Shown: positions 1 through 6,610, counted from the stretch's first letter. The stretch is 34,279 nt of DNA from Lachnoclostridium sp. (GCA_021770065.1 JAETRR010000044.1:1-34279); one strand, 5' to 3'. Program-made: numbers and translations. Notes: a model not told the origin generated them from the sequence alone.

Positions 1-10
1 ATATTACTGA

Positions 11-221
11 TTCCAGTTCCGTAATATCCCTCCCAGTACACCTTAACCTAAATCAATTTCCAGTCACAAAAAACTGTGCCTGTAAATTGATTTGTGCACT
101 GAGAGGGATATTACTGTTTCCAGTTCCGTAATATCCCTCCCAGTACACCTTAACCTAAATCAATTTCCATCCGCAAAAACATGCGTCTGTAAATTGATTT
201 GTGCACTGAGAGGGATATTAT
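11..221. repeat. Two tandem 107-bp hairpin repeats
   Basis: Two near-identical units, period 107 bp, each form a long imperfect hairpin. Outer arms GTAATATCCCTC/GAGGGATATTAC lie at 21-32/103-114 in unit 1 and about 128-139/210-220 in unit 2. A middle arm resembles AGTGCAC, and inner arms AAATCAATTT/AAATTGATTT lie at 50-59/84-93. The loop between the inner arms differs between the units. Each unit is preceded by TTCCAGTTCCGTAAT (11-25 and 118-132), the reverse complement of a motif also present at 26071, 27951 and 28053. No ORF with coding character was found here. It lies downstream of the rubrerythrin gene and could act in its 3' region, but there is no T-run. Confidence 0.85.
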
Positions 222-272
222 TGTTTCCGGTGCTGTCATTTATTATAAAAGAATTTGGCATATATTTCAAGC

Positions 273-878
273 TTATAAGCTCTGCAGAGTTACCGGCATC
301 ATGGAAAGCCGGACAAAAAAGCCCTGCTCCTTGTGACAGACGGGGCAGACAGCCGGGGCCATGGGGCCTGTGTGGATATGGCCGCAGTTCAGACAGATCC
401 ATGCTTCCTGTTTATCGGAAGAAAACAGCTTTTGTTCTTCCAGAAGTCTGGCAAAGGTCCCAAAGCGGTCTCCGTGGATTTTTTCGATGGCTGCGATAGC
501 ATAGAAAGAAGAGGCAATGGCCGGGAAACCTTCCTCAGCCGCCTTATCTCCAAATGCCTTATAAATGGGATCGTTTTCTTTATATTCATTGTGCTGGGCG
601 GTTTTTAAAAGCTCTTCCATAGTGGGATAAAGATCAATGGGATATCCGCCGTCGATCTCAATGGTAGTTCCGGCCAGGGGCTTTAAATGGTTGTAAAAAA
701 TCTCTGCGTGCTCCTTTTCCTGATTGGCCGTAAAAGTAAACAGGCGCTCAATTACGGGGAGCTTCTGCCGTTTGGCCTCCTCCGCTGCGAAGGTATAGCG
801 GTTCCGTGCCTGGCTTTCGCCTGCAAAGGCGCGCATCAGATTCTCTCTTGTTTCGCTGTGCTGAAAATCAATAGACAT
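273..878 (-). CDS. rbr: Rubrerythrin
   Basis: A 201-aa non-haem di-iron protein of the rubrerythrin family, which reduces hydrogen peroxide in the cytoplasm of anaerobes with electrons from rubredoxin or NADH oxidoreductases. The N-terminal ferritin-like four-helix domain (about residues 1-145) shows the ligand motifs ENLMRAFAGESQARNRY, EKEHAEIF and, in the second half, AIEKIHGDRF. The C-terminal rubredoxin-like domain has two CxxC knuckles, CLNCGH and CPVCHK, which bind one iron. The start is supported by AAGGAG upstream of the ATG on the minus strand. The tail after FVRL is slightly longer than usual. It probably shares a transcript with the small gene upstream (79-bp gap). Function is from the family; the motifs are seen directly. 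Confidence 0.95.
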   Translation of the reverse strand: MSIDFQHSETRENLMRAFAGESQARNRYTFAAEEAKRQKLPVIERLFTFTANQEKEHAEIFYNHLKPLAGTTIEIDGGYPIDLYPTMEELLKTAQHNEYKENDPIYKAFGDKAAEEGFPAIASSFYAIAAIEKIHGDRFGTFARLLEEQKLFSSDKQEAWICLNCGHIHTGPMAPAVCPVCHKEQGFFVRLSMMPVTLQSL

Positions 879-957
879 AGTCTGGGTACTCCTTTCTGGA
901 AATGAAATGATTTGCCGTTATTTGTGTGTGGTTACCTGCCGGGAAAAACAATGGCAT

Positions 958-1176
958 TTATCTGGATTCATAGGCGACAAGCACAATGTCTCTGCCAAGT
1001 TCCCGGGAAAGCTGCTGCTCCGCATCGGAAAGAGTGTCTGCGGCTGATGCGGTCAATTGCGCGGCCTTATAGGAAGCCAAATCTTCCTCACGCAGAGCAT
1101 GTTCCATCCGATCCGCGGCAGCCTTACAGGACGGCGGCAGATCCATGGCAGAGGGTTTACTGCTTCTGTGACACAT
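958..1176 (-). CDS. Small conserved-looking hypothetical protein, 72 aa
   Basis: A 72-aa soluble, mostly helical, Ala-rich protein beginning MCHRSSKPSAMD and ending RDIVLVAYESR. The reading is supported by a good GGAGG seven bases before the ATG on the minus strand and by a promoter-like element at 1275-1304. It lies directly upstream of rubrerythrin in the same direction, so a shared transcript is likely. I do not assign a function. The link to oxidative stress is only by neighbourhood. A plus-strand ORF across the same bases lacks a ribosome binding site and is taken as its shadow. Confidence 0.65.
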   Translation of the reverse strand: MCHRSSKPSAMDLPPSCKAAADRMEHALREEDLASYKAAQLTASAADTLSDAEQQLSRELGRDIVLVAYESR

Positions 1177-1274
1177 AAAAATTCCTCCAATGTTTGATTT
1201 TGAAATAACCTTTACAGCCCTTTGTCCGTTGAGGGCAGTTTCAGATCCTTTATAAAAGCCGGGCTTTGAAAATT

Positions 1275-1304
1275 AGTATGTGCGCAAAAGGATAATTTTA
1301 TCAA
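1275..1304 (-). promoter_or_regulatory. Candidate promoter for the 72-aa gene and rubrerythrin
   Basis: Read on the minus strand, TTGATA (1299-1304), an 18-bp spacer and CATACT (1275-1280). It lies between the tRNA-Gly terminator and the 72-aa gene, about 100 bases upstream of its start. Confidence 0.5.
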
Positions 1305-1320
1305 CAATTTGGAAAAGCAT

Positions 1321-1354
1321 AAAAAAAAGTCCTCCGGCCGTAAAACCGAAAGAC
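1321..1354 (-). terminator. Intrinsic terminator of tRNA-Gly
   Basis: On the minus strand, GTCTTTCGG and CCGGAGGAC form a 9-bp stem with two G-T pairs and an 8-base loop, followed directly by eight T. It starts about 10 bases after the mature tRNA 3' end. Confidence 0.9.
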
Positions 1355-1363
1355 TTTTCAAGA

Positions 1364-1435
1364 GCGATAGACGGGGCTCGAACCCGCGGTCTCGACCTTG
1401 GCAAGGTCGCGCGTTACCAACTACGCCACTATCGC
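1364..1435 (-). tRNA. tRNA-Gly (anticodon GCC)
   Basis: A 72-nt cloverleaf folds on the minus strand: acceptor GCGATAG/CTATCGC, D stem GCGT/ACGC, anticodon stem CGACC/GGTCG with loop TTGCCAA (anticodon GCC), and T loop TTCGAGC. The 3' CCA is not encoded. It has its own promoter and terminator, so it is a single-gene unit. Confidence 0.97.
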
Positions 1436-1477
1436 ATCTGTTCTGTTGTGTGCTGTCTTGTATCAGCGACATGATTG

Positions 1478-1506
1478 ATAATACAACAAATAGAATCATT
1501 TGTCAA
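1478..1506 (-). promoter_or_regulatory. Strong promoter of tRNA-Gly
   Basis: Minus strand TTGACA (1501-1506), exact 17-bp spacer, TATTAT (1478-1483). The likely start of transcription is about 35 bases before the mature tRNA. Confidence 0.9.
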
Positions 1507-1540
1507 CACTTTTTTGAAAAAAATCTGTTGAAAGTTTGGG

Positions 1541-1569
1541 TTGTGAAATTGCGGTAATAATGGTACACT
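1541..1569 (+). promoter_or_regulatory. Promoter of the ferredoxin-like gene
   Basis: TTGTGA (1541-1546), 17-bp spacer, TACACT (1564-1569) with a TGG extension just before the -10. The 5' UTR contains a 7-bp hairpin GATCGGC/GCCGATC (1587-1593/1612-1618). Confidence 0.6.
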
Positions 1570-1667
1570 TAGAAGCAGCGAAGAGCGATCGGCTTCACCT
1601 GTTGGAACCCGGCCGATCAGAGAATATACAGCAGGGAACATTTATACAAATCACGGAGGAAGCAAAG

Positions 1668-2051
1668 ATGAAGAAACTGATGATGAAAAAAGGGTCTACC
1701 TGTATGGCCTGCCTGGAGTGTGTTCGGGCATGTTCTGAGGCATTTTATAAAGAGTTTGACCCGGGTAAGGCATGTATTCAGATTGTGGAGAAAAAGAGTG
1801 TTCGTCCCATGGCCTGTCCCCAGTGCGGCAAGTGTGCCGAAGCCTGTGAAGCAGGAGCCATCACACAGAACGCCAAAGGAGTGTATATGGTAAACAAGAA
1901 GCTCTGTACCGGCTGCGGCAAATGTGTGGAGGCCTGTCCTTTCGGGCTGATGGTAAAGGCAGAGACTTCTCCCACCGCATCCAAGTGCATTGCCTGCGGA
2001 ATCTGTGCAAAGGCCTGTCCCATGGATGTACTGGAAGTTGTGGAGAGCTGA
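1668..2051 (+). CDS. Four-cluster ferredoxin-like electron-transfer protein
   Basis: A 127-aa protein made almost entirely of iron-sulfur motifs. Four CxxCxxCxxxC motifs can be read in order (CMACLECVRAC, CPQCGKCAEAC, CTGCGKCVEAC, CIACGICAKAC), enough ligands for up to four [4Fe-4S] clusters. The layout resembles the HycB/CooF/DmsB electron-transfer subunits that serve formate dehydrogenases, hydrogenases or aldehyde oxidoreductases. No such catalytic subunit is adjacent, so the partner is unknown. The ATG is chosen because CGGAGGA lies just upstream and the conserved motif begins at once; the reading frame opens earlier but without support. It has its own promoter and is followed by a hairpin, so it seems to be monocistronic. 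Confidence 0.85.
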   Translation: MKKLMMKKGSTCMACLECVRACSEAFYKEFDPGKACIQIVEKKSVRPMACPQCGKCAEACEAGAITQNAKGVYMVNKKLCTGCGKCVEACPFGLMVKAETSPTASKCIACGICAKACPMDVLEVVES

Positions 2052-2070
2052 GCGGATTTTCAAGAGGCAG

Positions 2071-2099
2071 ATACCCCGCAGCTTGCTGTGGGGTATTTG
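2071..2099 (+). terminator. Hairpin after the ferredoxin gene, possible terminator
   Basis: ATACCCCGCAGC and GCTGTGGGGTAT pair over up to 12 bp with a minimal loop, followed only by TTTGA. The stem is strong but the T-run is poor, so termination may be partial and thyA may be reached by read-through. Confidence 0.5.
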
Positions 2100-2126
2100 A
2101 CTTGAAAGACAGAAAGAGAGGCAGGA

Positions 2127-2975
2127 ATGAGTTACGCGGATACACTGTTTATCAATATGTGCCATGACATCATAGAAAACGGCACAAGCACGGAAGGGGA
2201 AAAGGTACGTCCCAAATGGGAGGACGGTTCTTACGCATACACCATCAAGCGGTTTGGCGTGGTAAACCGCTATGATCTGGCAAAAGAGTTCCCGGCGCTG
2301 ACACTGCGGAAAACGGCTTTAAAAAGCTGTATGGATGAAATCCTCTGGATTTATCAGAAAAAATCCAACAACATCCGGGATTTGAACAGCCGCATCTGGG
2401 ATGAATGGGCGGATGAGCAGGGAACCATCGGAAAAGCCTATGGCTATCAGATCGGCGTAAAGAGCCGGTATAAGGAAGGCATGATGGATCAGATGGATCG
2501 TGTTCTCTATGATTTAAAGAACAATCCCTACAGCCGCAGAATTATGACAAATACGTATGTGTTTGCGGATCTTCACGAAATGAACCTGTATCCCTGCGCC
2601 TACAGCGCTACCTATAATGTGACAAAAAAGCCGGGGGAGGACAGGCTGACATTGAATATGATCCTGAATCAGCGCTCCCAGGATGTGCTCACAGCTAACA
2701 ACTGGAATGTGTGCCAGTACGCCATCCTTCTTATGATGACAGCCCAGTCCTGCGGCATGATTCCCGGGGAACTGGTACATGTGATTGCGGATGCCCATAT
2801 CTATGACCGGCATGTGGAGATTGTGAAGGAGCTGATTGAGCGGCCTGTCTATGAGGCGCCGAAGGTATCCCTGAATCCTGAGGTTACGGATTTCTATGCG
2901 TTTACCACAGCGGATCTTCTGGTAGAGAATTACGTAACAGGCCCACAAGTAAAAAATATTCCGGTGGCAGTGTAA
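2127..2975 (+). CDS. thyA: Thymidylate synthase (B. subtilis ThyA type)
   Basis: Makes dTMP from dUMP with methylenetetrahydrofolate, giving dihydrofolate, which the next gene recycles. It is 282 aa. The catalytic cysteine is C157 in LYPCAYSATYNV. The usual PCH histidine and the QFYV segment are replaced, and the nucleotide-binding region reads QRSQDVLTANNWN. The motifs LLWIYQKKSNNIRDLN, GTIGKAYGYQ and DAHIYDRHVE match the divergent subfamily of B. subtilis ThyA and phage phi3T rather than E. coli ThyA (from memory of those sequences). The arginine pair in NPYSRRIMT is conserved. The start follows AGAGAGGCAGGA. Synteny with dihydrofolate reductase supports the call. Confidence 0.93.
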   Translation: MSYADTLFINMCHDIIENGTSTEGEKVRPKWEDGSYAYTIKRFGVVNRYDLAKEFPALTLRKTALKSCMDEILWIYQKKSNNIRDLNSRIWDEWADEQGTIGKAYGYQIGVKSRYKEGMMDQMDRVLYDLKNNPYSRRIMTNTYVFADLHEMNLYPCAYSATYNVTKKPGEDRLTLNMILNQRSQDVLTANNWNVCQYAILLMMTAQSCGMIPGELVHVIADAHIYDRHVEIVKELIERPVYEAPKVSLNPEVTDFYAFTTADLLVENYVTGPQVKNIPVAV

Positions 2976-2978
2976 GAA

Positions 2979-3257
2979 GCGGCTTTACCCTTTAGTGCCA
3001 TCGCGCAGCGATTTTAAAAGGTAAAGCCGCAAAGGCGCACGAGAGGAACTTTTATGAGAGTTTTTTCGAATAAAAGTTCCTCTCCATACCAGTGTGACGA
3101 AGCGGCTTTACCCTTTAGTGCCATCGCGCAGCGATTTTAAAAGGTAAAGTCGCAAAGACGCACGAGAGGAACTTTCATGAGAGCTTTTCGAATGAAAGTT
3201 TCTCTCCATACCAGTGTGTCGAAGCGACTTTACCCTTTAGTGCTGTCGCGCAGCGAC
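2979..3257. repeat. Tandem array of ~122-bp double-hairpin repeats between thyA and dfr
   Basis: The ~300-base gap holds no gene. Two full units each have outer arms GGTAAAGCCGC/GCGGCTTTACC (3020-3030/3102-3112) or GGTAAAGTCGC/GCGACTTTACC (3143-3153/3224-3234). Each encloses an inner 15-bp hairpin at 3041-3055/3070-3084 or 3164-3178/3192-3206. A 30-bp linker with ATCGC-GCA-GCGAT sits before, between and after (3000-3012, 3123-3135, 3245-3257), the last as GTCGC-GCA-GCGAC. Several base changes are compensated on the opposite arm. The array ends only a few bases before the ribosome binding site of the reductase gene. A partial copy lies at 6577-6610. Confidence 0.9.
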
Positions 3258-3274
3258 TTAGATAGGAGAAAAAG

Positions 3275-3778
3275 ATGAATCTAATTGCAGCAGTAGATAA
3301 AAACTGGGCCATCGGCCTGAAAAACCGCCTGCTGGTGAGCATTCCCGAGGACATGAAGTTTTTCCGGACGGAAACCGCCGAAAAGGTGGTAGTTATGGGC
3401 CGTAAGACTCTGGAGACATTTCCTAACGGCCTGCCTCTTAAGAACAGAACCAACATTGTATTAACCTCCAATCCGGACTACGATGCCAAAGGAGCACTTG
3501 TTTTCCATACTGTAGAAGAGGTTATGGAGGAATTAAAGAAGTATCCCTCCGAGAATATCTATATCATCGGGGGAGCAAGCATTTATGAGCAGTTTCTTCC
3601 TTACTGCAGTGCTGCTCATATTACGAAGATAGACTATGCTTATGAGGCGGATACGTATTTCCCAAATTTGGATGAGCTCCCGGAGTGGAATGTGGAGGCG
3701 TCCAGCGGGGAAAAGACCTACTATGATTTGGAATTTGAATTTGTAAAATACCGTAACAGTACTCCAAAAGCAATATAG
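3275..3778 (+). CDS. folA: Dihydrofolate reductase
   Basis: Reduces dihydrofolate to tetrahydrofolate with NADPH, and so recycles the product of ThyA. At 167 aa it is of normal length. The N-terminal MNLIAAVDKNWAIG, the catalytic acid D26 in SIPEDMKFF, the NADPH-binding VVMGRKTLETFP, NIVLTSN and the glycine-rich IYIIGGASIYEQFLP are all present, as is the C-terminal ADTYFP strand region. Start: AGGAG at 3262-3266, eight bases before the ATG. The gene is probably co-transcribed with thyA through the repeat array, which could tune the ratio of the two enzymes (inference). Confidence 0.96.
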   Translation: MNLIAAVDKNWAIGLKNRLLVSIPEDMKFFRTETAEKVVVMGRKTLETFPNGLPLKNRTNIVLTSNPDYDAKGALVFHTVEEVMEELKKYPSENIYIIGGASIYEQFLPYCSAAHITKIDYAYEADTYFPNLDELPEWNVEASSGEKTYYDLEFEFVKYRNSTPKAI

Positions 3779-3804
3779 ACGTTGGAATCAGAAACAAAAA
3801 AGAA

Positions 3805-3833
3805 TTGACATCATCAAAAAAAAGTAGAATAAT
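3805..3833 (+). promoter_or_regulatory. Promoter of ilvE
   Basis: TTGACA (3805-3810), 17-bp A-rich spacer, AATAAT (3828-3833). It gives a leader of about 125 nt before ilvE. Confidence 0.75.
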
Positions 3834-3850
3834 GAGAAAAAAATAAAACA

Positions 3851-3940
3851 GCGCCTGTCGGGCAATGTCCGGATGGAATTGAGGACATGCTTTTTGGGCC
3901 CGCAAATTCTTTGCGCAGCCAGGTATTTCCGGACAGGCGT
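3851..3940 (+). promoter_or_regulatory. Structured, possibly bistable leader of ilvE
   Basis: Between promoter and start codon the leader can form a closed multi-branch fold. P1 is CGCCTGTC/GACAGGCG (3852-3859/3932-3939), P2 is ATGTCC/GGACAT (3865-3870/3883-3888), and P3 is CGCAAA/TTTGCG (3901-3906/3910-3915). A competing 8-bp helix TGTCCGGA/TCCGGACA (3866-3873/3928-3935) uses strands of both P1 and P2, so the folds exclude each other. No T-box signature and no riboswitch class that I recognise is visible. Regulatory function is inferred. Confidence 0.5.
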
Positions 3941-3966
3941 GGAACAGGGATGAAAGGAGTGATGTT

Positions 3967-5037
3967 ATGTTAGACATCAAAATGATCAAAACGGAGAATC
4001 CGAAGCCCATTCCGGGCCCCGAAGATCCCCTGGTATTCGGCACTATTTTTACGGATCATATGTTTGTTATGGATTATACGGAAGGTAAAGGATGGCATGA
4101 TCCGAGAATCGAGCCCTATGCGCCCATCAGCCTGGAGCCCTCCGCTATGGTATTTCACTATGGACAGGAGATGTTCGAAGGGTTGAAGGCCTATAAGGCA
4201 GAGGACGGCAGGATTCTCATGTTCCGCCCGGACAAGAACATTGAACGGGCCAATAACTCCAACCGCCGTCTGATGATTCCCGAGATTCCGGCGGATGATT
4301 TTCTTCAGGCCATGAAGGAACTGGTTCGGACAGAACAGGCGTGGATTCCTACAAAGGAGGGAACCTCACTTTACATCCGGCCCTTTGTGATTGCCACAGA
4401 TCCTTTCCTGGGCGTGCGTCCCTCCCATACTTATAAGTTTATCATTATTCTTTCTCCGGTAGGAGCTTACTATCCCGAGGGGCTTGACCCGGTAAAAATC
4501 TGGATTGAGGACGAGTATGTGCGTGCAGTCCGGGGCGGCATCGGCGAGGCCAAGACAGGCGGCAACTATGTGGCATCCCTGGCGGCCCAGATGAAAGCCC
4601 ATGAGGAGGGCTACTCCCAGGTGCTCTGGCTGGACGGCGTGGAGCGCAGGTATATTGAGGAAGTGGGAGCCATGAACATCTTCTTCAAGATCAACGGCAC
4701 AGTAGTTACTCCTCAGCTGAACGGCAGTATTCTTCCCGGCGTAACCAGAAGAACCTGTGTGGAGCTGTGTAAGTCATGGGGAATTCCCGTGGAAGAGAGG
4801 AAGATTTCCGTGGAGGAACTGGAAGAGGCAGCCAGAACAGGGACTTTGGAAGAGGTATGGGGCTCTGGAACGGCAGCCGTAATCTCCCCTGTAGGCCATC
4901 TGCGCTACGAGGACGAGGTATTTCAGATTGGCGACGGCGGAATCGGAGAGCTCAGCCAGAAGCTTTATGACACCGTGACAGGGATTCAGCTTGGCAGGAT
5001 AGAAGATACCTTTGGCTGGACGGTTGAGGTAAAATAA
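3967..5037 (+). CDS. ilvE: Branched-chain amino acid aminotransferase
   Basis: PLP-dependent fold-type IV enzyme, 356 aa, moving the amino group between glutamate and leucine, isoleucine or valine. It matches the longer class-II BCAT form: MVFHYGQEMFEGLKAY, LYIRPFVIATDPFLGV, the PLP lysine K196 in GEAKTGGNY, EVGAMNIFF, GVTRRTCVELC and the phosphate-cup segment GSGTAAVISPVG. The start has AAAGGAG eight bases upstream. It is transcribed alone from its own promoter through a structured leader and closed by a strong terminator. The liv importer for the same amino acids lies about 7 kb downstream. Confidence 0.96.
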   Translation: MLDIKMIKTENPKPIPGPEDPLVFGTIFTDHMFVMDYTEGKGWHDPRIEPYAPISLEPSAMVFHYGQEMFEGLKAYKAEDGRILMFRPDKNIERANNSNRRLMIPEIPADDFLQAMKELVRTEQAWIPTKEGTSLYIRPFVIATDPFLGVRPSHTYKFIIILSPVGAYYPEGLDPVKIWIEDEYVRAVRGGIGEAKTGGNYVASLAAQMKAHEEGYSQVLWLDGVERRYIEEVGAMNIFFKINGTVVTPQLNGSILPGVTRRTCVELCKSWGIPVEERKISVEELEEAARTGTLEEVWGSGTAAVISPVGHLRYEDEVFQIGDGGIGELSQKLYDTVTGIQLGRIEDTFGWTVEVK

Positions 5038-5054
5038 GAATCACAAAAGATAAG

Positions 5055-5086
5055 AAGGGCTGTCGGGAAATAAGGCAGCCCTTTTT
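5055..5086 (+). terminator. Intrinsic terminator of ilvE
   Basis: AAGGGCTG and CAGCCCTT form a stem around a ~13-base loop, followed by TTTTT. About 18 bases after the stop codon. Confidence 0.9.
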
Positions 5087-5194
5087 GCCGCTGCAGAGCA
5101 GGATGAAAAAGTGTGTTCCCTTATTGCATGGAAGGGAGGAAGAAAGTATAATGACAGCAGATGCCTAAAAATTCACACAAAATTTTTTTATTTG

Positions 5195-5322
5195 TGTTAT
5201 ACTGTATACCCAAAGAGTACAAGGAGATTTTATCCTTTTACAATGAAAATACCATTTCCGCGCAGCGGAAACTAAGTTCAGGGTAAAAAGAATTTGTTCA
5301 ATAAAAGGATAAGCAATCGCAG
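5195..5322 (+). promoter_or_regulatory. Promoter and structured leader of the SEDS gene
   Basis: An extended -10, TGTTATACT, ends at 5203; no good -35 is seen at 17 bp (TTCACA lies 20 bp upstream). The transcript would then carry an 11-bp perfect outer stem TTATCCTTTTA/TAAAAGGATAA (5230-5240/5312-5322). This encloses a GCA-loop mini-hairpin TTTCCGC-GCA-GCGGAAA (5255-5271), the same loop type as in the thyA-dfr linker. The rest of the 5087-5344 gap shows no gene. Confidence 0.5.
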
Positions 5323-5344
5323 GAAAGAAACCGGGAGGAATGGT

Positions 5345-6544
5345 ATGGCAAATAAAAGGAAACGGTGGAAGCTCCGTTCCTATCTGTTAAGTTACGATAT
5401 GAATCTGATCGTGGCAGTCATTTTTCTGATTGTATTTGGTCTGATAATGATTTACAGCTCCAGTTATTATACGGCAGGCATGAGCCAGGCTTATAACTAC
5501 GATCCCACATTTCTTTTAAAAAGCCAGGCGAAATACAGTGTTCTGGGTGTGGCTGCAATGCTGGTAGTGGCCAATATCGACTATCACAAGTGGCGCTATT
5601 TTGCCATGATAGGGCTGATTGGATCCGCAGTCCTGATACTTCTTCTGCTGGTACCGGGCCTGGGCGTGACCGTAAAGGGGGCAACCCGCTGGCTCCAGGT
5701 TCCGGGTATCGGCCAGTTCCAGGTAGCAGAGCCGGTAAAGGTAGCCATGATCATATTTTCCGCAGCCCTAATCTGTAAATACGCCCACAGTCTGGGCAGC
5801 TGGAAGGTTCTGATCCGGGTCATGGCGCCGACAGCCGTGATCTCCTTAATGATTCTGAAAATCAGCAACAATATGAGTACAGCAGTAATTGTATTTGGCA
5901 TCAGCTTTTTGATGGTGTTTATGGTGCATCCGAAATATTATCCATTTCTGATTATGGGACTGGCCATAGCAGCTGCAGCGGCAGGTGTCATCTATTATAC
6001 CTTACATATGCCGGCGAGCGATTCCGACTCCCCTTTCCGGATTGCCCGGATAGTGGCCTGGCTGAAGCCCTACGAATATGAATCAGACAAGGCTTATCAG
6101 TCCTTACAGGGTATCTACGCCATCGGCTCGGGAGGTCTGATGGGGAAGGGGCTGGGGAACAGCATTCAGAAGCTCCGCATTCCGGAGCCTTATAATGATA
6201 TGATTTTTGCCATCATCTGTGAAGAGCTTGGAATCTTCGGCGCCGGGCTTGTGATACTTCTCTTTATCTATCTGCTGTTCCGGCTGTACGTAATTGCCCA
6301 GACAGCAGAAGATTTATTCGGCCGCCTGCTGGTGATCGGCGTCTTTTCCCATGTGGCACTGCAGGCAGTACTGAATCTGATGGTAGTAACCCGGCTCTTT
6401 CCAACTACAGGTGTAACCCTGCCTTTTTTCAGCGCAGGAGGAACAGCGGCCGTATTCCTGCTGATTGAGCTGGGAATGGTGCTGAATGTAGAAAAATGGG
6501 GCCGTTTTAAGAGGGAACAGGAATACCGGGAGCAGAAATTATAG
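5345..6544 (+). CDS. ftsW: SEDS-family peptidoglycan glycosyltransferase (FtsW/RodA/SpoVE)
   Basis: A polytopic membrane protein of about 399 aa and roughly ten hydrophobic segments that polymerises lipid II with a partner class B penicillin-binding protein. Family motifs: GATRWLQVPGIGQFQVAEPVKVA (usually QPSE), YQSLQGIYAIGSGGLMGKGLGNS, the catalytic aspartate D285 in PEPYNDMIFAIICEELG, and FPTTGVTLPFFSAGGT. The start at 5345 has GGGAGGAA upstream; the frame is open further upstream only through the leader stem. Sequence fits FtsW/SpoVE a little better than RodA, but the paralogue cannot be settled here. No PBP is adjacent. It precedes ispG, where dxr and rseP are often found in Clostridia. 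Confidence 0.85.
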   Translation: MANKRKRWKLRSYLLSYDMNLIVAVIFLIVFGLIMIYSSSYYTAGMSQAYNYDPTFLLKSQAKYSVLGVAAMLVVANIDYHKWRYFAMIGLIGSAVLILLLLVPGLGVTVKGATRWLQVPGIGQFQVAEPVKVAMIIFSAALICKYAHSLGSWKVLIRVMAPTAVISLMILKISNNMSTAVIVFGISFLMVFMVHPKYYPFLIMGLAIAAAAAGVIYYTLHMPASDSDSPFRIARIVAWLKPYEYESDKAYQSLQGIYAIGSGGLMGKGLGNSIQKLRIPEPYNDMIFAIICEELGIFGAGLVILLFIYLLFRLYVIAQTAEDLFGRLLVIGVFSHVALQAVLNLMVVTRLFPTTGVTLPFFSAGGTAAVFLLIELGMVLNVEKWGRFKREQEYREQKL

Positions 6545-6576
6545 GGATATACAGAACTGTTGAAGCAGCGTTACTG

Positions 6577-6610
6577 TTACCCTTTCGTGCCATCGCGAAG
6601 CGATTTTAAA
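6577..6610 (+). repeat. Partial copy of the thyA-dfr linker repeat
   Basis: GTTACCCTTTCGTGCCATCG and the following bases match the linker of the array at 2979-3257. It includes the mini-palindrome ATCGC-GAA-GCGAT (6592-6604, loop GAA instead of GCA) and then TTTTAAA. As at dfr, it abuts the ribosome binding site of the next gene (AGGAGG from 6612). Confidence 0.75.

Noticed and set aside
92..499. 135-aa plus-strand ORF across repeats and rubrerythrin
   Set aside because: It runs over hairpin repeats and the antisense of the rubredoxin domain, and has no start signal.
1364..1435. tRNA-Gly as an integration site
   Set aside because: No integrase, no duplicated tRNA 3' end in the window, and the flanks look like ordinary chromosome.
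1617..2165. 182-aa minus-strand ORF over the ferredoxin gene
   Set aside because: Shadow of the cysteine-motif frame, which has a promoter, ribosome binding site and recognisable family pattern.
2979..3257. Tandem repeats as a possible CRISPR array
   Set aside because: The period is ~122 bp, whole units are alike with no unique spacers, each unit is internally palindromic, and no cas genes are present.
3834..3966. T-box leader for ilvE
   Set aside because: No T-box sequence (AGGGTGG-type), no specifier loop and no terminator/antiterminator pair with a T-run.
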